Below, piece by piece: positions 24,401 through 35,367 of a DNA stretch of 64,000 bases (positions are counted from its first letter, which is position 1; each line of letters opens with the position of its first letter). The position numbers and the translations under genes are program-made. A model generated the notes under the pieces. It made no database searches. It had not been told where the DNA came from and saw only the letters and a program-made list of their open reading frames with translations. Source of the DNA: Massariosphaeria phaeospora (lineage: Eukaryota; Ascomycota; Dothideomycetes; Pleosporales); contig JAADJZ010000026.1 in the NCBI GenBank assembly GCA_011032825.1, positions 496,001 through 560,000 on the forward strand, written 5' to 3'.

Positions 24401-24584
24401 TAACAAAGTACTCAAAATAACTATATTAAGTTCTAAAAGCTGTTTTCTTTTTGTTTGTTTTTTATCTAAATCTTATAATAGGCTTTATAAATAATAAGCT
24501 TAGTATAAACTTTTGCTTTAGCTAACCTCTTTAAAAACTCTGCAATAAAAAGCAAAAAATAACAATTCTTAATTGTAATCTTGT
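21444..24584 (-). pseudogene. Gypsy-2 pol remnant: RT, RNase H, integrase, chromodomain
   Basis: Read on the minus strand from right to left: reverse transcriptase (KNCYFLLFIAEFLKRLAKAK near 24580-24510) with its catalytic box changed to YFNN at 24300-24311; RNase H; integrase at about 22830-22150 (ITINFITKLLLL and ILVVVNYLTK, both with Asp changed to Asn); the conserved YISLLEL motif near 21980; and a chromodomain at about 21880-21760 (KYLVK*KKYLNNKNF*EL). Stops are abundant. The 38 bp at 25013-25050, stranded between F2 and F3, continue the RT frame upstream. Confidence 0.85.
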
Positions 24585-24586
24585 TA

Positions 24587-25010
24587 ACGTACTTTACGAG
24601 TTCGCGGGCTACACGAGTTCGCGAGCTACTTAATTTTACTAAGGAAAATCAATAATCTAGAGCTTAATAACTCTACAACTGCTTAATAGAATTCTCTAAA
24701 AATCAAATATGCTATTTCTGTATGTATAAGCTTTATGTGACTAAGATTACTAAGCTATAGCGTTAGTACTTAGAAAGTTATTTAAGAAAAGTTAAAAACG
24801 TTCGTGCGTTTTTAGCTATCTACTCTTCTAGACTACCTAGAGCTTAGTAATCTTAGTTACATAAAGCTTATATATACAGAAATAGCATATTTGATTTTTA
24901 GAGAATTCTATTAAGCAGTTGTAGAGTTATTAAGCTCTAGATTATTGATTTTCTTTAGTAAAATTAAGTAGCTCGCGAACCCGTGTAGCTCGCGAACTCG
25001 TAAAGTACGT
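24587..25010. mobile_element. Miniature element F2 with Fot1-F ends
   Basis: A 424-bp element with TIRs of about 180 bp and no coding capacity, flanked by TA at 24585-24586 and 25011-25012. The first 40 bp match the F family; its 17-bp units are GAGTTCGCGGGCTACAC (24598-24614) and GAGTTCGCGAGCTACTT (24615-24631). The interior is unrelated to F1, so F ends were captured at least twice. It splits the RT region of Gypsy-2. Confidence 0.88.
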
Positions 25011-25051
25011 TAAACAATTTTTTAAAAATAAAATTATTATTAATAACTATA

Positions 25052-26915
25052 ACGTACCTTACGGGTTCGTGCACTACACAGGTTCGTGCACTACTTTTGC
25101 CAAGCTCCTACCAAAACCACCTCATTCTGGCGCAAAACAGCTTACTTTAGCCTTGTATAAAGCAATATAACACGAGATATTATTTAGAGTCTACTTCTAC
25201 TGCTTGCTTACACGTACGCGCGTTATGCCTAGTCTAATTGCACCGTCTACACCGCCTTTGAGATAGTTCACCTGCTTCAGCGCGCACCTGCGTCTTTAGC
25301 TTTTTTTTATTACTACGCGCTCTAAACTCCTTTAGAGCAGTTAGACGAGCTCTATTTTCAACTATCAAGATCTCTTCTGCCTAAACCTGCTTTCTTTTAT
25401 GCGATTTACGTTGCGTAGCAGCTTTATTTGCTACCTTTAGCTTAGCTATTTTCTGTTGCGCTAACACTAGCTTGTGCGCGATAATAGCTGCCTCTTTTAA
25501 GACCTTTTTAAAGGCCTTTACTATAGACGTTAGTAAGCTATCTATATGCTTTTGAATTCTTGCTTTTACAAGCGTTAATTGCGACTCTAGTTTAAAAGTA
25601 TTGCTTAGAGTTTGCGACTGCTAGGGCTCGTTGTTGATAAGTAGTAGTAGTAATAGAGTACGCAACCGGACGTTAAGAGCTGTTATAACTCGTTCTAGGT
25701 TAAATAGAACTAATCTAGCGCCTTAAAACTTTTCTTGGATATTACTTTTAGTAATTGCAGCATTATAGGCGCGTATAAAGCATAGTAGAAACTTAAGTTT
25801 TGTAATGTAAGTAATCTAGTTGCGCATGAGATTTTCGGCTTAGCGCCCGTACGCTTTTTTTAAAAAAGCAAAACAACTTACATTAAGAAGCTGTAGAAAG
25901 TGCGATAAGTGCAGAAGCATACAAATAGTAATAATTTTGTTCTTTTTGTAGTATTGCTAGAATGCGAGCGAGTTATAGCTCTTATAGCTGTCAATTGCGA
26001 GTAGTTAGTAGCTGCTAACTACTTTTTTCTTTGTATGCTTATTAAAGTGCTTTAACTACTGCAGGCTAAGCTTATTTGTTGTTTAGCCTTTTTTAGAGAC
26101 TGCAATAACCTAGTCCTAAAGCAGATCCTTTTCTTTGTACTAGGCAAAGAGGTAGTAGCAGCTCTTAAAGATAATAAAGAGTAGAATAGCTTACTTTATT
26201 GCGTTGATGCTTTGAATAACTGTTGTCTACTCTCTATTGCCTTGCTGTATTGCCTTTGGCCTTTTTCGTTTCTCTAAAGCTGTAACAACTGCTTTAGTTG
26301 ATATCTAGCCTATTATAAAGCCTGTTTTGTCGAAGTTGTACGTGTCTTTATTTTAGATACTGTACTTAGCTTTTATGTTAGCTACTAGGCGAAACTAGCT
26401 CTAAATAACTTTAAAATTTTTGCAGAGTGCTCTTTTGTAATTGTACTTGCAATTAAACTTTATTGTAAACTCAAAGCAGTGCATAACCTACGTACTAGGC
26501 TAGTTTAAGCTAACTTAGCCTAGATTGCGCTTTGCGCGTAAGGAATTGGCTATATTAGCTACAGCTGCGAGCCTAAGAGAGAATTCGCGCGAAATAAAGT
26601 TAAGTATATGCTCAACAACTACGCTCTCTTTAGTCTTTGTTAGATTTCTTAATTTCGGCTAGCAATCTGCTTGTAGAGTTTGTTCTGCGCGTTAGCAGCT
26701 TAGTGTTGTATAAGTAACTTTGTAGATAGCTGCAGCGCGTTGCAAAGAGAGTGTCGCGTTTTGTTTAAAAGCCTAAAGGGCAGTTTGTATCTAACGCTTA
26801 TTAGAAAGCTCTATTTAGTGTTGTTGTTGAGGCATTACGTATAGAGGTTGAGTTGGTAAGAGCTTAGCAAAAGTAGTGCACGAACCTGTGTAGTGCACGA
26901 ACCCGTAAAGTACGT
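25052..26915 (-). mobile_element. Fot1/pogo-like element F3
   Basis: A complete 1864-bp minus-strand element flanked by TA at 25050-25051 and 26916-26917. The 17-bp units are GGTTCGTGCACTACACA (25064-25080) and GGTTCGTGCACTACTTT (25081-25097). The transposase (C terminus near 25200, N terminus near 26800) is broken by TAG stops, but CC and TC are moderately retained. A zinc-knuckle region lies near 25210-25260. It is a close relative of F4, F5 and F7. Confidence 0.88.
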
Positions 26916-26929
26916 TATCTTTTTTTTTA

Positions 26930-28761
26930 ACGTATTTTACTATTACCTTAGCTAACTTATTACCTCGGCTAAAAAAGCTTGGCAGCACCAACTTACGTTA
27001 CGCTTTTTTAATTTTATTGCTATTAAACAAGAAACCTACGTACGTTGTGCTTGCATTTAATTTAGAATATATCTTTGTAATTTTTTTGCACGTTTGCGCG
27101 TTATGCCTAGTTTCGCTACATTTTCTACAACGCTATAAAGCTAGTTAAGCTAGTTTTTAATTACTACTACTACAAGCTTTCTTAGATTACTAAGGCGCTG
27201 CAAACGCTTTAGCAGTTACTTGCGCTGCAGCAGTTCTATACTCTATAGTACTACTTTACTAGATTCGCTTGCGCTTACGCAATTTCTGCTTTGTAAGCTT
27301 TGCTAATTGCTTTTCAAGCTCTTTATTGCGAGCAGCAAGAAAAGCGTTGTAGTGCAGCATAAGTTTACTACCTTTTATAAGCTGCAAAAAGCTAGCCTAA
27401 GCTGTAATAGGTAATTAAAGAAAAAAATCGCGTACTAGCTTTAACTAAAATCTAAACTCGTGCGTATTGCTTAGAGTTTTTAACTACTACGGCGTTTCTA
27501 AGTATAAAAGTGCTAGTAGAGTACGCAGCTGCACTTTAAAGCAATCCAACACTACCTACGCGTTAATAGAAACTATTCTTAATGCTTTAAAAGCCTTGCG
27601 GCAGTTTTTCTTTGTAAATACATCAAAAAACGCGTTCTTAAAGGCTAAAAAGAAGCTTTTTTTGTTAATATAAAAAACGCGTTGGCGTGCTAAGTTTCTA
27701 ACGCGCTAAAAGTACTTGCACTTTAGCAGCAAAAAGCAAACTACGTTAAGCAGCTAGAAAATGTGCAACAAGTAAAAAAGTATACAAAAAGTTGAAATCT
27801 TGTTTTCAAAGCAATAGTTTTTAAAATTCTAAGATTAGTAGCTTTTATAGCTGTCTAGAATAAGCAGCTAGTATATTTCTACTTAGCGCGTTTTTGTATG
27901 CGCGTTAAAGTGCTTTAACTACTTTAGACCTAAAGCGTTGTTTGTTTAGCTATTCTTTAACACTAAAAGCTTTTAGTTGCGCAGTATTAAAGCTTTCTTG
28001 TACTACGCAAAGATGTAGACGCGTTTTTTGTAAATAACAAAAAGCAAAGTTGCGTACCTAGCAGCGCACACGCTTTGAATAACTATAACTTACTCGCAAT
28101 TGCCTAGCTAAACAAGCTTTAGCTAAACACGTTTTTTTGCGCTTGTAACAACTTTTATAGAGCTAATTACGCTTATTTGAAAGCTAGTTTTGTTAAAGTT
28201 GTGCACATCGTTGTTGTAAACGCTGTACTTAGCTTTAGTTTCCTCTACTAGCTTAAACTACGCGGTAATTATTTCTAGATTCTTTTAGAGTATTCTCTGC
28301 CTATTTTTTGCTTAATTAAAAGCTATTTTAAGTTTATCTAAGCGCGTTATAAAGCGCTTAGCCTAGTGTTTGCTAACTAGCTCGCTACTACGCACACTTA
28401 GCACTTTATTAGCTATATCTACTACCTCGCACAGCTAGAGCGCGAATTCTTGCGAATTAAAGTTAAGAATATATTAGACAATTGTTTGCTCTTTAGTTGT
28501 AGTAAGCTTCTATTAGCTGTTACGTCTTTTAAAAATGTGCGTAATTCTATTGTATTAGTTAGTTAAAGTTAAAGAAAGTATGCTAAATGCTTTACTAGCG
28601 TAGTAAAAGCTTTGAAATTAGCGTGCAGTATAAGCAGAAAGAGCAAGCTAAATTCTGCTTTTTTAATTAAATAGCTGCGCGTTTTGTTGTTAAAGCATGT
28701 TGCGTTAATAAAAGAGTTAGTGCTGCCAAGCCTTTTTGGCCGAGGTAATAGTAGAATACGT
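26930..28761 (-). mobile_element. Fot1/pogo-like element C6
   Basis: An 1832-bp C-family element flanked by TA at 26928-26929 and 28762-28763. The left tip starts ACGTATTTTACT and has 17-bp units ACTATTACCTTAGCTAA (26939-26955) and CTTATTACCTCGGCTAA (26956-26972). The transposase lies on the minus strand and is broken. The plus-strand open frame at 27467-27673 is a shadow that recurs in every C copy. C6 inserted into the Copia fragment, whose 3' part is absent on the other side. Confidence 0.85.
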
Positions 28762-28763
28762 TA

Positions 28764-30600
28764 CTAACTAACTTAGTATTATCTTTTCAACTAATTTTCT
28801 TTGTATAATCTATAAAATTACTAAATAGTAATTTATTACAAATTATATGCGTTGTACTTTTAGAATCTAAAATAAAGTTAGCTTTAGTTTTTCTAAAGTT
28901 AGAGGAAAGAGTTAGAAGTACTTTTTTAGAAGTTGAATAATATTCGTCTTCTTCTGCAACGTCAAAAGGTAGATTATTATAATAATCTAGTTTTTTTGTA
29001 GAACTATTATCTTTCGTAATAATATTTTCTATAATACTATCTATAGTATTATTGTTAGAACTAGTAGAACTAGTTCTATTAATAGTAATAAAAGCAGTTT
29101 CGCTATCTTTATTACTAGTAATATTCAAATTAATTGGCCTAGAAGGAGTAAACCTAGTATTTGTTTTATAAACAAAGTTTGTATTCTCTTTATTAGGTTT
29201 AAACCTATTAAAGGTTTTAAACTACTTAGGAGCTTTTTTAGAAAAAAGATAATAACAATCTTTAGTTAAGTGTAAATTATTCTTACACTTAGTACAGAAT
29301 TTTTTGTCTTTTGTACTTTGTTATTATTCTTAAATTTGTTTTCAACAAGTTTATTCTTACTATCTACTCTATTAAATAGAGTAGTAGTAGATTTAGACTC
29401 AAAATTAATATTAATTCGTTTAGATTTATCTAGTAAAGTAGAATATAAAAACTCTAGATTAATATTATCTAAATTATTTCTATAACTTTGAGTTATATTG
29501 CTAACAAAGCTTTCAAATTCGCTAGTTAGATTATTTAAAATCTAGCTAGCTATAACTTGTTTAGGTAATTCTAATTTCTTCTCTTTAAGTTGATTTGTTA
29601 ACTGCTTTACTTTATTAATATATTCTTCTATAGAAGACAAATTAGATAAAGTAGTAAAAAAAAATTCCTTATAAGTTAGAAATTCACTAGTAAAACCTTT
29701 AGGCGAATAGATATTTTCTAGTAAATCCTAAGCTTGTTTACTAATAGTACAATATTGTACTTGTAATAGAGGTCCGTTTTCTACTAATAATCTAATAATA
29801 GATAGAGTTTTTCTATCTATATTATTACTAATATTTGTAGTATTAGATTTTTCTATAGCAATAGAATAACTTTTTTCCTTTATAAAAGCTAAAGTTCTAA
29901 GCTTCTAAACTTCATAGTTTGCTTGTTCTTTAAGCTTAGTAATAGAAATTTTATCTTGAGATAAAGAAAACATTATAGTAGCTTTTTAGCTTTTTAGTTT
30001 ACTTAATAAAGTAAAGAGATCGATTTGTAGAGAATTTAGAAGCGTTTTTAGTAATTAGAACTTTTAAGTTGTAGGTATAGGCGAGGATAGTAATAAAATT
30101 ACTAAAGAGTACTGTTTTGTCGTCTTAATATAGGCTTTTTGTTGAATTAAGTAAGTAAATTACTTAGTAGAAGGCGTAGTAGCGTTGATAGTTTGAAGTT
30201 TTGGCGTTGAAAGTTGATGTTTAGCGTTGATAGTAGGCGTAGAAAGCGTAGCCAGGCTTATAACCTATAAAATAGAAAAGAATAAAGTTGTTGTAGTGTT
30301 GTAATTGTAATCTTGTTGTAGTTGAACTATTTACTTGCGGCGAAAGTTTGCTTTTATATATACTTAATATCTCTACATTGTATATAAACAATGTAAACAT
30401 AGAGTTATAAATAGTCTTTGTTCTAAACAATGTAGTAAACAATGTTATAGTCTATTTATAGATCTTAACAATGTTTCTTTGTTATAAACAATGTTATAAC
30501 TCTATTTATAGTTATTAACAATGTATAACAAAGAATTTCTTTATCTATAATAAAGACATTGTTTATTAACAATTTATACGTTATACTTATAGTAGTTATA
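28764..30600 (-). mobile_element. Ty1/copia 5' fragment (LTR region, gag, protease start)
   Basis: A minus-strand fragment. A non-coding right part (about 30000-30600), probably LTR and leader, is rich in repeats of AACAATGT. A copia-type gag and the start of pol follow leftward. It is cut off by C6 on the left. The right border with Gypsy-2 protease sequence is uncertain, between about 30570 and 30640. It carries fewer stops than the gypsy elements. Confidence 0.72.
28787..29973 (-). pseudogene. Copia gag/protease remnant
   Basis: It starts MFSLSQDKISITKLK at 29973 on the minus strand. The first part resembles copia-type gag, with LLENIYSPKG and similar stretches, and a few TAG stops. A zinc knuckle CTKCKNNLHLTKDC lies near 29300; it is reached only after a frame change near 29320. 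The open stretch 29128-28787 contains FILDSKSTTHIICNKLLF, the copia aspartic protease site, with the family's DSG or DSA reading DSK. It ends shortly before C6. The intact gene would have encoded the capsid protein and polyprotein of a Ty1/copia retrotransposon. Confidence 0.78.
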
Positions 30601-30639
30601 AACTTAAATATAGCTTATATACTATATTTAGTATTCTAA

Positions 30640-32126
30640 TAAAAAGAATATTAAAATAAGCTCTACTATTCACAATTGCTTTTGAGTTTTTTCAACTTTT
30701 AATCTTTGCTAACGCGGTAAGAGACGTTAGGTTTTTGCTTGTTAGCATTTTACAAAGAATGCCTACTTCTTTTAACTATAACAAGTTAATATAGGCTACA
30801 AAGTAAAAAGCTAATTTTTTAAGCCTTTGCTTTTTCTTTTTCTTTTTTCAAAGTAAGAGTTTTTCTTTGCTTTATTAGAGTAAGTAGGAACAAAATAGCC
30901 TAGTTTGTTACATGCGTAGCAAAACGGCTTGTTAAAACTTTTGTTTTTCTTGTTATTGCTTTTTTTAAGCTTGAAGCAGCTGTTGCGTTTCTTTTTGTGC
31001 TATTTAGCATTAGAATAGGTTAATCTATGTTTTATTAGCAACGCGGCTTGCTCTTTGTCTTTCTTAGTTTTTTTTTTAGATTTTGCTATTTTGTTAAAGT
31101 TACAATAGATCTAATTAGCTTTTTGCTCTACTTAGTAGAGAGTAGTGCAACTTTGCAGTAAAAAGTAACGTAGTTGCTTTTTACTTCTTTAAAAAGTGCT
31201 GCGGTGAATTCTGCTGCTATGCTAAATAAGCTTGTTTAGTTAATCTTAGTCTAAAAAAGATAAAGAAGTAAAAGTAAGTTAAGAAAAGTTTAAAATAGCT
31301 TTTAACGTAAAGCTTTAATAGAATTGTATACTTACTACTTAAATTTCTTAAAAGTGCCTAAAGCACTTAACATTTGTTTTTTAAGCAATGCCTAAGTAAA
31401 GAACTATAGAGAAAATCGCATTTTCTTATAAATTTTATAGGTTTTTTAAAGCGAATAGAGGTTTTTAGTAACGTACGTTAACTTAAAATTATTTTTTTAA
31501 AGTTTGCTAATGAAGTTAAAGCTTTTTGTGTAGTAGCTTTTGCAATTGCAAACTTATTAGTTGTAGTTTGCGCAATTTTTTTTTAAATAGCAGTGTAGTA
31601 GCTTAGAGCGAGGCAAATTAACCTAGTTAAAAATAGTTCAAGCGAGTGCTAGCACAACTAGTTGCCTAATAGCTTTACTAAGCGCCGTTTTGTCTTTGTC
31701 TTAGTATAGAGCTTCTAACGCTTTAAAGCGAATAAGTTTTGTATAGTTTTGCTTATTCTGCTACTAAGTCTTTAGCTTGTTAAAAGCTCGCTTCGTAGAA
31801 AGCTTTAATAGTGCGTTGTTATTCTTCTTGTTTAAAACTAAAGTATTGAAATTTCTTTTAAAGCGAACTAGGTTATTCTAGCTTAGTTCGGCGCTAGAAG
31901 CGCAACTACGCTTTAAAACGTTAGCACTATTACTAATCTAAACTTCTTTATTAGCATCTTTATTTTATTTAGTTTTATTTACGACTAGAGGTTAGAAAGT
32001 GCTAAGTTGCATAATAGAATCTTTATCTAAGTGTTTTCAAGGCAACGTAGCTTAATTGTTAAATAAACTAAACATTGTAAACAAAGTTATTAATCTATTA
32101 AAAGTATTTTAATAAAGCAATTTAAA
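30640..32126 (-). pseudogene. Gypsy-2 gag and protease start (minus copy)
   Basis: This is the reverse complement of 56334-57790 and aligns with it at length. It starts next to the 5' LTR at 32126, carries gag with a Cys-rich knuckle near 30930, and reaches the protease active site near 30650 (AIVNSR, where the plus copy has AIVDSR). The Copia fragment then interrupts it. Many stops are present. Confidence 0.78.
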
Positions 32127-32235
32127 TGTAAAACTGCGTTTAATCGTAGGTTTAATAACACTTAAAATAGATTAATAGTATAGTAATAAAAATAGTATAT
32201 TCGTGTAAAAGAAACGAATTGCTATCTTAGCAGCA
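32127..32235 (-). repeat. 5' LTR of Gypsy-2, inner half
   Basis: This is 109 bp of the 221-bp LTR. The remaining 112 bp are at 41919-42030. Gypsy-3 inserted between them with the duplication CAGCA (32231-32235) and TAGCA (41914-41918), which differ by one C-to-T change. Confidence 0.85.
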
Positions 32236-35200
32236 TGTTACGAACAAAGATAATACTAGGTATCGTAAACTAAGCAACGACGTAGAAAAGTTGTTAGAGC
32301 TTGCAAGTTTGCAAAACGAAAGTACAGCAATACGCGAAGCAGAATTAAGTTAGTAGTTACGTAATAGTAATTAGTGCGATTAGAGTTTTAGCAAACTAAG
32401 TATACTAAGCAGCAAGCGCTTAGCTAGCCTAAAGCGCTTAGCAACTAAGCGCACTAAGTAGACTAAGTAAAACGCTTTTAGCAAAGAATTATAGAACTAT
32501 ATAGATTAGCAAAAAAAATTTTACAATTTAAATTCTTTGTAGTTAACTTTTCTAAGTACATTTTATACATAGATTAGATCTACTCGAGCTTAAAGTTTCT
32601 TCGAAAAATCTTGCGAAATTGCTTGCGCGTAGCGCGAGCCTATTTCTTTAATGCAAATAATTCTCTTAATGCAATCTAAAAACTACTACATAAATTAATC
32701 CCTGCTACAACGCTATACTACTAATTTTTAAATTAGTAAAATTGTTTTAACTATACTTCGCAATCTATCGCAAGCTAAAAAATACGCTGCCGAGGTTGTT
32801 GCGCTTAAAGGCTACGCGTTGCGCTTTCGCAAGTACACTAAACTAGACATTAAATTCTACGCTACAGCGCACAACTTACTATATTATTACTTTTGCTGCG
32901 CTTACTTAAACTTTTTAACGCAATCTAATCGTTGTACGCAAGAAAATTAGCAATTGTTAAAAAAGCAAGACCTTGCGCTTGTGCGCTATTTTAACGCGAA
33001 TAACGCAATCGGCTATAGAGTACACAAAGAAATAGTTAAACAACAAGCGTACGCGCTTTTAAAAGAATTCTATTTAAAAGTAGATAAAGCGCTTGCGCTG
33101 CTAGGTAAGTGCTAGAAGCGTTGCTAGCTGCAAAAGCATTTAAAGTACAAACGCGTTAAGGCAAAGCTATTAGAAGTGCAGCAAAAGCTCGCACAAAAGC
33201 TTAAAGCGCTGCGCAAGTAGTTTACAAAGCTAAAAAGCTTTATTTAGCAATTAAGTATATTGCTAGCGAATACGTACAATATAAACAAAACTAGCTGCTA
33301 AATTAAAGTTGCAAGCAGCTAGTACGTTTACAGCAGAAATAGGCGCTAGATTTTTATTCTCAACGCTAATAATTGCGAGCTTGTTACTTTCGTAGAGTGT
33401 ATAAGCGCAAACGGCGTAGCTATTTCTTTTATAGTTATTGTCAAGGCAGCAACGATTATAGAGCACTAGGTAACTAATATACCTAACAATTACTTTATCT
33501 ACACTAGCGACAGCGAGTACAGCAACAACAAAGTAGCGCTTAACTAGCTAAAGCATTTTAACAAAAATAATAGCAAAGCAACGGCAAAGCGTTTAGCAAT
33601 TGCTTTTTGTTAACAGCTATAGCTTTTATAAAACAAAAAAGTTTGCTTAGTACGCAAAAAAGCACTTTATATAGTTGTTTACGCTGCTGCTTTATACAAC
33701 TTACTTGCTGCAGCTACTTAACGTTAGCTATTTCTAGCTACTTAAGTAGTATTACTGTTGCTGCCTAGACTAAGCTGCGCGTACTAGGTTAAAAGATATA
33801 AGCAAAGCTAACTTTATAGTAACTCTAGTAGAAATTTAGCGTTTTACGTTTACTCGTAGTACAATCTTTAGTAGCTAAAAACGTACAAGTTTTGCACTAC
33901 TTAATCTAGACGTTAAACTTACCTAGCTTAAGCAGCAAGAGAATTGCAACTTTAGCAACAATAAGCAATTGCCTACACTTTCTCTAGCAACAGACATACG
34001 CTCTACAACTTCGATCGTAGTATTCTCGCTTTTACAGCTTGCTTTATTGCTATTTCAAGCACTCGTTCAATGCTACAACTGCGTTAAAATTAATCTCTAG
34101 CAAGCGCAGCTTGTGCGCTGCGCGCAACTGTTAAACGTAATGCTAAAGCTAGAGAACTTAGCACCTAGCAACGCTGCCTAGCACACGCTAAAAACAGTGC
34201 GTTAACTTTAAGCGCAAAAGCTTTTTGTCTAAGCAGTGCTGCGTAAGCATTTTTTGCGCAAAATTGCAGCTAGCGTTATTAAACACTAGCGAGGCGTTTT
34301 TGCGCTTGCTCGTATAGCTAAAAGTTTAAAGCAAAAGCTTTAACGTATAGAAGTAGCAATTACTGCTAAAAATAAGCGCTATTGTTGCAAACGGCGAGCG
34401 CTTAACGTTAAAAACAAACTAATATACTTTTAAAACGTTTGCAAGATAGTACAATAGTAGTAAGTTAACAACTTCGCTCGCTTTAAGAGTAAGCTTGCTG
34501 CTAAACAACTTTGCAAAGTTACTAAAATTGCTAACAAATACAAGCAATTACTGCTTATAATTAAAAACTATAGTAGCAAGTACTATAAGCGCGCAGCAAC
34601 TAACGTACTTGCTTAGCGCAGCGTAACGCGATAAGTACACGCGCACAACAACTACAGCTACAATACTAAAACTACAAGCAAACTAAAGTATATACTACGC
34701 TTAAGTAGCTTTAGTATCGCAAGAATAGTACAACAACAGATTTAACGCTTGCTTGTAAAGTAGCTAGCTAGGCGCGCCGTCTAGTTGATTCGTACACTAA
34801 GTTTATTTTTTTAAAATTCTTACAGCGCACAACACTAGACAACGATATAATAGCTAAAAAAGTTGCTTTACTACTTTCTTTGCAACTTGATTCTATAGGC
34901 GTTAAAATTAAGTTGCAAACGCAGCTTACAGCTATAGCAAATAAAATTGCAAATAGAAACTACAGCGACGACAAGAGCAGCTACGCTAGCAACACTTAGC
35001 TAGATAACTTGCAAACTAACTAAAGCTTTTAATAAAATGTATATATTAATTATACAAGCTTAATTGTGTTATGAAAAAGCGTATTTCGCTAATAAATTAA
35101 AACTATAGCTAAACATTTGCATTAGAGAAATTATTTGCATTACAAAAATAAGCTCGCGCTACGCGCAAGCAATCTCGCGAGATTTTTCGAAGAAACCTTA

Positions 35201-35367
35201 AGCCCGAGTATAGGCAACAAATTGTTACTTTGTTATTCTATTTAAAATAAAATCGAAATTGTTTTTTTTTTGTTGTTATTAAGCTTTTCGAACATAGAAC
35301 AATTTCTTAGGCAGAATTTTCGAGTTTAATTACAATTACCGTCGATAAGAAAACACTTTTAATAACA
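32236..35367 (+). repeat. 5' LTR of Gypsy-3, split by H
   Basis: LTR sequence lies at 32236-32582 and 35209-35367. It begins TGTTACGAAC and ends TTTAATAACA. It contains AGCGCTTAGC-type repeats (about 32407-32450), similar in kind to those in the Gypsy-1 LTR. Compared with the 3' LTR it has an extra stretch of about 60 bp near 32340-32400. Confidence 0.82.
32583..35208 (+). mobile_element. Pogo-like element H, nested in the Gypsy-3 LTR
   Basis: A 2626-bp element with TIRs starting CTCGAGCTTAAAGTTTC (right end CTCGGGCTTAAGGTTTC in reverse), flanked by TA at 32581-32582 and 35209-35210. Its removal restores GATCTATAGG as in the 3' LTR. The plus strand encodes a broken pogo-type DDE domain, with ECISANGVAISFIVIVKA near 33370 and SEYSNNKVALN*LKHF near 33510. 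Its ends lack the 17-bp tandem units of the other families. They carry short palindromes (TCTCGCGAGA at the right end) instead. Confidence 0.83.
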
